Source: Copromyces sp. CBS 386.78
Lineage: Eukaryota > Ascomycota > Sordariomycetes > Sordariales > Sordariaceae
Reading direction: 5' to 3'
Assembly: GCA_030685235.1 (NCBI GenBank)
Contig: MU839213.1
Coordinates: 1 to 64,000, forward strand
Length of the DNA stretch: 64,000 nt
Shown: positions 57,508 through 64,000 of the stretch, in pieces
Numbering within the stretch: the stretch's first letter is position 1
Layout of the letters: each line of letters opens with the position of its first letter
Program-made: the position numbers and the translations under genes
The notes under the pieces: model-generated
The model's input: only the letters and a program-made list of their open reading frames with translations
Databases searched by the model: none
Told to the model about the DNA's origin: nothing

Positions 57508-58108
57508 ATGGCCTCGACGATAGCAGCGGCCACCAAGGTCTCCCGGACAATGTTCCGCGAACTCCACGGTGTTGTCGTGACCTCCGGCCTGATCGATAAG
57601 ACCGTCAAGGTCCGGGTGGGCGGGCAGAAGTTCAACAAGTACCTCCAGAAGGTGTGTACCCTTCATCTCGTTGTTTCGCACCACTACGGCTGTTCTTAGG
57701 AAGCACGGGCATAGCAGGAGTAAGCTAACCTTAATTCCTTCCCACCCCATATAGCACTTCGACGACCCAAAACAATTCCTGGTCCACGACCCCAACAACT
57801 CTCTCCGCACCGGCGACGTAGTCGCCATCATGCCCGGCTTCATCACCTCCAAGTCCAAGCGGCACGTGGTCAAGCACATCATTGCGCCCTCGGACACGCC
57901 GATCGAGGCGCGCCCGCCCATCCCTTCGCTGGACGAGCTCTGGGACGCCAAGGACGCGCAGATGGCGGCCAAGAAGGAGCGCAAGGTGCTGCGGGAGAAG
58001 ATTGAGGCGGCCGAGAAGGCGATTGAGCTCGCTGAGAGAACGGTCCGCCACGCCGAGAGGGAGATCGCGTTGCGCGAGAAGATCATCAGCTTGCAGCAGG
58101 TTGATTGA
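57508..58108 (+). CDS. MRPS17: Mitochondrial small-subunit ribosomal protein uS17m
   Basis: A component of the mitochondrial 37S subunit that contacts small-subunit rRNA. Exons 57508-57651 and 57755-58108 (103-nt intron, branch GCTAAC near 57723) give 165 residues. The OB-fold core shows LHGVVVTSGLIDKTVKVRV, then KYLQK-HFDDPKQFLVHDPNN at the exon junction, LRTGDVVAIMPG and SKRHVVKHII. This is the S17 pattern, with a fungal mitochondrial C-terminal extension of charged helix (about residues 110-165). The Ala/Thr/Ser/Arg-rich start suits an internal-type mitochondrial targeting signal. Cytosolic uS17 lacks this tail. Confidence 0.95.
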
Positions 58109-58861
58109 GGAATACGCAGTGTGGACAAGCCGAGTGGTGAAGACGAGGGACCAGGGTTGGAGCGAGATGCATGCGGATATACGTCAATCTAAATGCGTAC
58201 TTGCTAGCCTCGCCTCTTGCTAGAGGATGATATTGAAGGGCCGCGCGCCGCCCGGGGGGGGGGGAGGAGTGGTGGCTGATTATGGTCCGGCGTGTTTTGG
58301 ATTGTGTCAAGGATTGTGTCGAGAGGGGATAAATAGACTCCGGAGCACAAGCTGTTGATAGATATGTGTAGGATTGTCGAAATTAGGCATGCTGTACGAT
58401 GCAACTGGAAAACGATAAATATTATGAAAGGGATGGGAAGCTCGGCGTCCGATACTTTTCATCAACATCCATCTCGAAGTAACCTACGAGTAAGCGCGCA
58501 ATGGATGGAATGGTGGTTATACCATACTACCACAAGGACGGTACTGGCGCCAACCAATTTCGACATGAACTGAACCATATATTTCGCCAGAAAGCGGATT
58601 TCAACAAGTGATGCCTTCGGGTGGACTACGATCGCGCCCGCCACCTTTGCTGCTACATTCCGGATGCGCACCGTTACTCTTCCACCCTGCACCTTGCCCT
58701 GACAACTTATACGTGTCGTAATGTTGCTTGTCACACTCTGCGGATATGAACCAGCGAGCAATACACTCTCTTCTTTGATGCGCTCGCTTCAGGCTTGCCG
58801 GACCCAGACATCACCATTCCATGAGTACCTTGCTCCAATTCATCGCCTCGTGGCACTCGCG
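58109..58861. other. Convergent 3' intergenic region
   Basis: Between uS17m (+) and the AAA ATPase (-). It holds a run of eleven or so G at about 58253-58264. No gene seen. Confidence 0.6.
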
Positions 58862-61656
58862 CTAACCGCCTCTTTCTCCAAAATCTCTTGCCCAATCCTC
58901 ATAGAACTTGAGGTTTGCCTTGCTAACGCTAGGCCGAATGGTAGCGAGACTGGCGACAAAATCCTTCAACTCTATCGGGCGTATCTGGTCCATGGTAGTC
59001 TGTAGTAACGCCTCACCTAAAGACCGCAAAGGACCCATGGCCGCATCCTTAGCTAACGCTGTGATGTCGGATCCGGAAAATCCTGCGAGGTACACATGCT
59101 TAGCAAAAGGTATTTGGCAGGCAACCCGGCCAGGGAGTGAACATGCTGGCGAAGGTCACGAACGTGGAGGGCGACTTACCCTCGGTCATATTCAAAAGCT
59201 CATTGATGTCCTCGTTGGTTAGTGTATGCTTTTGCTGACTGAGGAGCGTTTTGAACTGGATTGCTCTTGTATCAGCTTCGGGGAGTGGGATATACTGTCT
59301 CCTCACAAATCGTCGTCTTGCAGCCTCGTCGATAGCCCACGGAAGATTCGTGGCGGCAAGCACCAAGACTCTGTTCACATCACCATCGGTGCCGTTTTCC
59401 TTTGTTCCTTTTGCTGTAGTCTCTCTGCCAGCAGCAGCTCTTTGAAGATCACTCCATTGAATGAGGAACTCCGTCTTAATTCTCATCGTGGCCTCGTGTT
59501 CCCCAGAGCCAGATCTCTGCGACAGCAGCGAGTCAATCTCATCAACAAAAATTATGCTCGGCGACAACACCTTTGCCAGCGCAAACAGTGCCCTAACAAG
59601 TTTCTCTGATTCGCCGAGGTACTTACTTGTCAGACTACTAGCAGAGATGGAGAAGAAGGTAGATTTGGACTCGGTGGCGACTGCGCGGGCCAACATAGTC
59701 TTTCCTGTTCCTGGCGGCCCAAAAAGCAACATGCCTCTGGCCGGCTCACGAAGACCCTTGAAGAGATCCGGTCGGAGAAAAGGATAAACTACGGTCTCCC
59801 GGAGTGCGTTTTTGGCCACCTCGAGTCCGGCTATGTCGCTCCAGTGAACTTCATCACCCTGAACAACGATCTCGTTCAAGATCTGTTTCGCAGCATGTTC
59901 ATCGACCCCTGGAGGGAGACGGCGCAAGATCTTTGCCTTTTGCTTGTTCCACTTGGCAGCTTCTGACCTTTGTTGAGCCGCCTCCTCGTCGCCTTCAGAT
60001 TCTAGGCTTTCGGAGTTAGGGGCCCGTGTATCGACAACTAGGGAAGCCTCCCTCTGCTTCAGCCTTTGTCTTAATTTCTGTCTTGCTATCGATTGCTGTG
60101 GCCGTCGGGGAGTTTCATATTCGGAATCTTCCGAACTTGACGAAGTTGGGTGTTGTTCGAGCTTTTTCCCCCTCGCCCGAGCGCTCGTCCGAGGTGTATT
60201 ATCAACATCCTGCGCCGTCGCCGATCTGCCCGACGTAGGTCTTGCCGTGCTTGTTAAATACGAAGTCCGGCTGATGGGCTTCCGTTGAGCCAGCGTTGGG
60301 TCGGATACCTTTCTGTTTGATTTCCTGGTAGTTGCTGCGCTCCCTCTCGCAGAGTACGATGTGTCTTCGTCATCCGTGTTCCCCGTCGCGGGCAGGGGCC
60401 TCCTCCTTGGTGTCTGTAACGGAGCGGTTCTTAGCCGGGGTCCTTCCTCCCCTTCCAACGGCGAGCGCTCGTTGTTATCCCTCAAAGTCAATGAGTTCAG
60501 TGCACTTGACGCGGCAGCAGCGCTGATGGTGAAGGAGGATTGGCGACTGTGTGTATGCTCATCAGAACGGCGGGGTGTCGATGATTCGGGAGTAGGTCGT
60601 CCATCAGGCGGTTTGGAGTGGCTCCGAGGACGACCCGTGACTAATCGTCTAGTATGTGTGTCCCAATGCTGCTGGCGGCCTGCCAATGCTGGACTTTGAC
60701 GTAACCGTTCCACCGAGTAGGGAGAGCTTGCGGGCGGTGCCGAACTTGCCTGATCAGTGGTGCCGGTTCCACCACTATTACCGCTTGCACTCCCTGAAGG
60801 ACTCGATCTTTCTCTTTTCCCAAGATAGCTCCAGGCAAGCGAGGCGGCCTTACTGGCGCCGGGGCGTTCAGAAACCGAGGTTGAGGGCGTCTGGCGATGG
60901 CTAGTTTTTCTGTCTCCCAAGCGTCCCGTCCGCAAAGTTGTGCGCATGGTATGCTTCTCGGGGCTGCGTGTCCTTGGCGACGTTTCCTCCTCGAGCAAAG
61001 GCCTTGACGCCGACGGTGGCGACGTTAACACTGGTCGCGTGGATGTAAAGGGAACCTCCCCGCCTGGCGTACGTGCCTCGGCAGAAGGCCGAGGTGTAGG
61101 CATGGTTTGTTCCGAGATAGACCTAGTCCCTACAAAGGGTCGCTTGGTGGGAGTTGGTCGGGACAGGTCCGTATAGGTTGCGGCCGGGATTGTTCCGTCA
61201 CCTATCCAGCCCTTGGGGGGGTCTGAGGGGTTCGGCAAGGGCGACAATCGTGGTGCGGATGGCGTAGCTTCATGCTTGAGAGACTCGAGACGCGAAAGAC
61301 GGAGGGCCTCTAGGAGATCAATTCGTTCCTTGCACTGTACCTCGAGCTGCCGAAGACTTTCAACTAGCCCTTTCTCGGTCTCGGAACGTGGGGTGAAGGT
61401 TGGCAGGATCTTGTTTGTTTGCTGGTCATATATTTGCTCGAGTGCCTGTTTCCAGCATCGCATAGCCTCGTCCTCATTGCCCTAGATGACCGCGCACCAG
61501 GTTAGCAGATGGTTAGTGGCAGAGGTAAGAAAAGGGCAACGACCATGAAAACGTCATACTGACCTGGCCCTCGTAGTAGACAGCAGTGGAGCATGTCAGG
61601 TAGCTCTCATCATATGTCTTCTGCAAAACTGAAGCGGCGGATCTGTTGCGTAGCAT
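58862..61656 (-). CDS. AAA ATPase of the spastin/Sap1/Yta6 (meiotic clade) type
   Basis: Three exons (61656-61564, 61481-59180, 59082-58862) give 871 residues. The N-terminal helical segment, [20 protein letters not shown] across the first junction, resembles an MIT-like hairpin. A 450-residue Ser/Pro/Arg-rich linker follows. The AAA core starts near 570 ([20 protein letters not shown]): Walker [16 protein letters not shown] near 617-631, pore loop [14 protein letters not shown], Walker [12 protein letters not shown] near 675-685, then [14 protein letters not shown] with arginine fingers. The last exon adds the helical small domain ([20 protein letters not shown]) and the C-terminal helix ending [14 protein letters not shown], a clade hallmark. 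Without exon 3 the ATPase would be truncated. Substrate unknown; spastin-like severing or Sap1-type function are both possible. The start codon is the least certain point. Confidence 0.92.
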
Positions 61657-62801
61657 CGTAAGAAGTAAGACGTATACACATCACGGTATGTCTGCACTAC
61701 TTAAGATGGGGCGTAGCGGGCTCCCACTCTCCAAGGGCCGCGGCCTAGATGTGAGTGTCTGGTCAAGAACAGGATCTCAGCAATCTACGCGCACAGACGG
61801 CATCACCGTTGCGAAAGGTAGGTCTAACCGGGCGATCGCAAAACGTCGGGTCTGCAGTTGCCAGATGGAAGGACGAGTCTAATGAGGTCCCCCAAGAAAG
61901 GCTCAGGTTCACGTTCGTTGCCTGTAGGCCGCTGGGATTTAGGGAGAAACACGTACGGCGGTGCAACGTGAGGTTGACGGAATCAATGTGCGTCGTCGTC
62001 AAGTTGCGACCGTGACGTGCCTGCTTAAATACCGTAAGTTGGTATCAAGGCACGGTAGGTAATCTTGGACTTGTACACAGTACAACTAGTGTATATGGCG
62101 TTTTTTAGTTAGGTCACCCTCACTGCAGTTATTAATATTGTGGCAACCGCCCACACGGGACCTAGAGGTAACTGAGACGTAGTGGGGCAACTGGCGGACA
62201 GGTGGGGACCTGGCAGAGGGGAGTCGGGCGGCAGGTGCACACATGCTTCGCCCGTTAGGTTTGTGTGCCTTTCTCTGTGCACCTGCTCACCTGCTAGAAT
62301 AGTTTTTGACCTCTGGACAGTAGGAGAGACGCAACCTACGACTTCGGGTGGAGCGTTGTCGCTGCCCCCGTAATCAAGACATCGATGGCACGACGCGCCC
62401 TTCGTTTGAGCTTTCATCGGGACGGTCAACACTCGTTAAGCGCGTCCCGAAAATGACGTTGATATCCCGATAGGGATGCCCCGCACCGCTCTACATTCAG
62501 CTTCTTAGCCCTCCATTTAATCTCAGTCTCGTCCCATACGAGATGGCCGTCGATCTCACATTTCTGACTTCAAGTACCTGTGTTCATCACTACTCCATTG
62601 CCGTTCTTCCGTGTTATGCCGAGGACTACACACTCACTCGACCTGAGTTCTTGGCTGCAGCTACTTATTGAAGTGTAATTTACCTACAGTGTGGTAGCCG
62701 ACTTTCATCAGATCGAAACTATCTTGATGAGAACCTGATATAGCCGGGCCCCTTCGGTGGTAACAATAGCTGGCTTTCATTACTTCACCGTTTCGCTCAT
62801 T
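61657..62801. other. Intergenic region between the AAA ATPase and COG6
   Basis: Upstream of the AAA ATPase (-) and downstream of COG6 (-). An additional 5' exon of the ATPase cannot be excluded near 61695-61745, where an AG-bounded open stretch exists. No other gene, repeat or RNA seen. Confidence 0.5.
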
Positions 62802-64000
62802 CTATGACAATAGCACGCGAATCTCGCTCGACGTCCTTGGAAACAGCGCCCGAAGACTTTGCATGTGTTCCTCGTCACCGTCCTCCTCAGCTCTCCTTCG
62901 CTCCGCCAGCTCGTCAGCCGACAGCAACATCTCCTCCACATGCTCAAAGTCCACGCAGAACCTTTCGGCTGCCTCCTCAGTCACATCGCTCGCCAGCTTT
63001 GAATCTTGCAGATTCTTGAGCTTCTCCGTCGCATCAATCAACGCCGACGGCAAGAAATCGTCTAGCTTCTGACTTGACTGTCGCAGGGCTTCAGGCTGAA
63101 CCTCCTCTAGTGTTGCAACTTTTCCAATATCATCCTTCTTCTGCATGTCCATCCCAGCCAGCGCTTCAATGAGGGAATCCAGACCGGACTCGGCCCTGAA
63201 GAGCTCGTACTGTGCAATGACCAACCGACCCTTTTCCTCCTCAATCTTGGTCTGTATATCGGTGGCATATTTGCGAACAAAGGTGAAGCCGGAGAGCGTT
63301 GTCCGCGCAGCCAAGAAGCAGTTGATGAGGAAGATGGAGTTGGACGGCGGGCTGGCATTGCTGGCCATGTTGATGCAGCCAGCCATGAATGGGTCGAACG
63401 CCTCGGTCATGATGGGTTCAAACTCTCCTTCCGGATCATCACCCGATGAGCTCATTGACGTTTCGTACGTTTTCATGATTGCCGATAGCTGCTCCAACGC
63501 ATCCGTGAGGAACTCGGGAGGCTGCAGGTCTGGTGGAGTATGCTGGAACTCGGTTTGAAGAGTGGCGACGTGGTCTCGAGCCAGAGATCGAAATTGGCGT
63601 AATGCTTCGGTTTCGAGCGTACCCATCGCTTCAACAAGAACCGACGTGGTGCCTACTAACCTAGAGAATGTGCTCTTGTAAAAGTTGATGAGGTTCGCAA
63701 GTCGGAAGGCCAGGATGGTCTCCTCGTTCGTCTGGATGACCTGTTCGACCCTCTGCCGTAGGATACGGACTGCGCCGGACATGTCTCTATCTACTAGCTG
63801 ATTCAGGGCCGTAACCGGGTCGAAGACATCCATTTCCTCCCCATCCTCGGCTACGAGCCGCCAGACTTCGGCCTCTCGGCCCACCTGAATGCCTTTGGCG
63901 ATCTCGTCACCCTCAGAGATGAACAGGACTTCGAGCGCCTCTCTTTCGCCCACTGCGGCCGAGTGAGACCAAGCGAGCATGTCCCCCACATATCTTAAGG
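62802..64000 (-). CDS. COG6: Cog6, conserved oligomeric Golgi complex subunit (5' part outside the window)
   Basis: Part of the COG tether for retrograde vesicles within the Golgi. The open frame runs to the window end with no start: upstream of the GTG at 63989 it continues in frame as LRYV, so the N-terminal part is missing. About 399 C-terminal residues are present. Family features are [20 protein letters not shown] at the cut end, then a region of paired helices ([39 protein letters not shown]), [16 protein letters not shown] and a helical C-terminus. The gene is uninterrupted here. Stop TAG at 62802-62804. Confidence 0.95.
   Translation of the reverse strand, partial: LRYVGDMLAWSHSAAVGEREALEVLFISEGDEIAKGIQVGREAEVWRLVAEDGEEMDVFDPVTALNQLVDRDMSGAVRILRQRVEQVIQTNEETILAFRLANLINFYKSTFSRLVGTTSVLVEAMGTLETEALRQFRSLARDHVATLQTEFQHTPPDLQPPEFLTDALEQLSAIMKTYETSMSSSGDDPEGEFEPIMTEAFDPFMAGCINMASNASPPSNSIFLINCFLAARTTLSGFTFVRKYATDIQTKIEEEKGRLVIAQYELFRAESGLDSLIEALAGMDMQKKDDIGKVATLEEVQPEALRQSSQKLDDFLPSALIDATEKLKNLQDSKLASDVTEEAAERFCVDFEHVEEMLLSADELAERRRAEEDGDEEHMQSLRALFPRTSSEIRVLLS

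Overview
The window looks like nuclear DNA of a filamentous ascomycete, most probably a Sordariomycete close to Neurospora or other Sordariales. The genes have short introns (57-103 nt) with GTRNGT/YAG borders and CTRAY branch sites. The products are fungal. The left 15 kb carries the mark of repeat-induced point mutation (RIP): very AT-rich and TpA-rich, with few CpA/TpG, and transition-only differences between repeat units. No species is claimed.

Region 1 (1-15.1 kb) is a RIP-mutated heterochromatic block with no intact gene. It is not empty. It holds two minisatellites (38-bp units near 1.45-1.79 kb, 37-bp units near 14.81-15.11 kb) that share a palindromic core, which is also scattered between them. 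On the minus strand there are readable relicts of large coding regions. One relict has SNF2-type helicase motifs I, II, III and, further on, a motif VI-like stretch, and ends in a 54-residue repeat. A 449-bp MITE-like element with perfect 8-bp target duplications sits inside the block and is itself not mutated.

Region 2 (15.1-30 kb) is gene-dense: VAC14 (+), an augmin HAUS1-like gene (-), a pericentrin/Pcp1-like spindle-pole gene (+) divergent from HAUS1, and a Whi5/Nrm1-like cell-cycle repressor (-).

Region 3 (30-36 kb) is a long gene-poor stretch with three inverted-repeat elements between 32.4 and 33.5 kb, followed by SKN7 (+), a hybrid HSF/response-regulator factor.

Region 4 (38.7-64 kb) has GCD6/eIF2B-epsilon (+), a zinc metallopeptidase fused to a jacalin-like lectin (-), PDAT/LRO1 (-), NAA30/MAK3 (+), LDB17/SPIN90 (+), mitochondrial uS17m (+), a Sap1/Yta6-like AAA ATPase with an N-terminal MIT-like segment (-), and COG6 (-, cut by the window end).

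The intact genes are housekeeping: PI(3,5)P2 synthesis, microtubule nucleation, G1/S control, stress signalling, translation initiation, lipid storage, actin nucleation, mitochondrial translation and Golgi tethering. Nothing suggests one operon-like pathway, although the HAUS1/Pcp1 pair share a promoter region and a microtubule-nucleation theme. No tRNA, rRNA, CRISPR or secondary-metabolite cluster was recognised.
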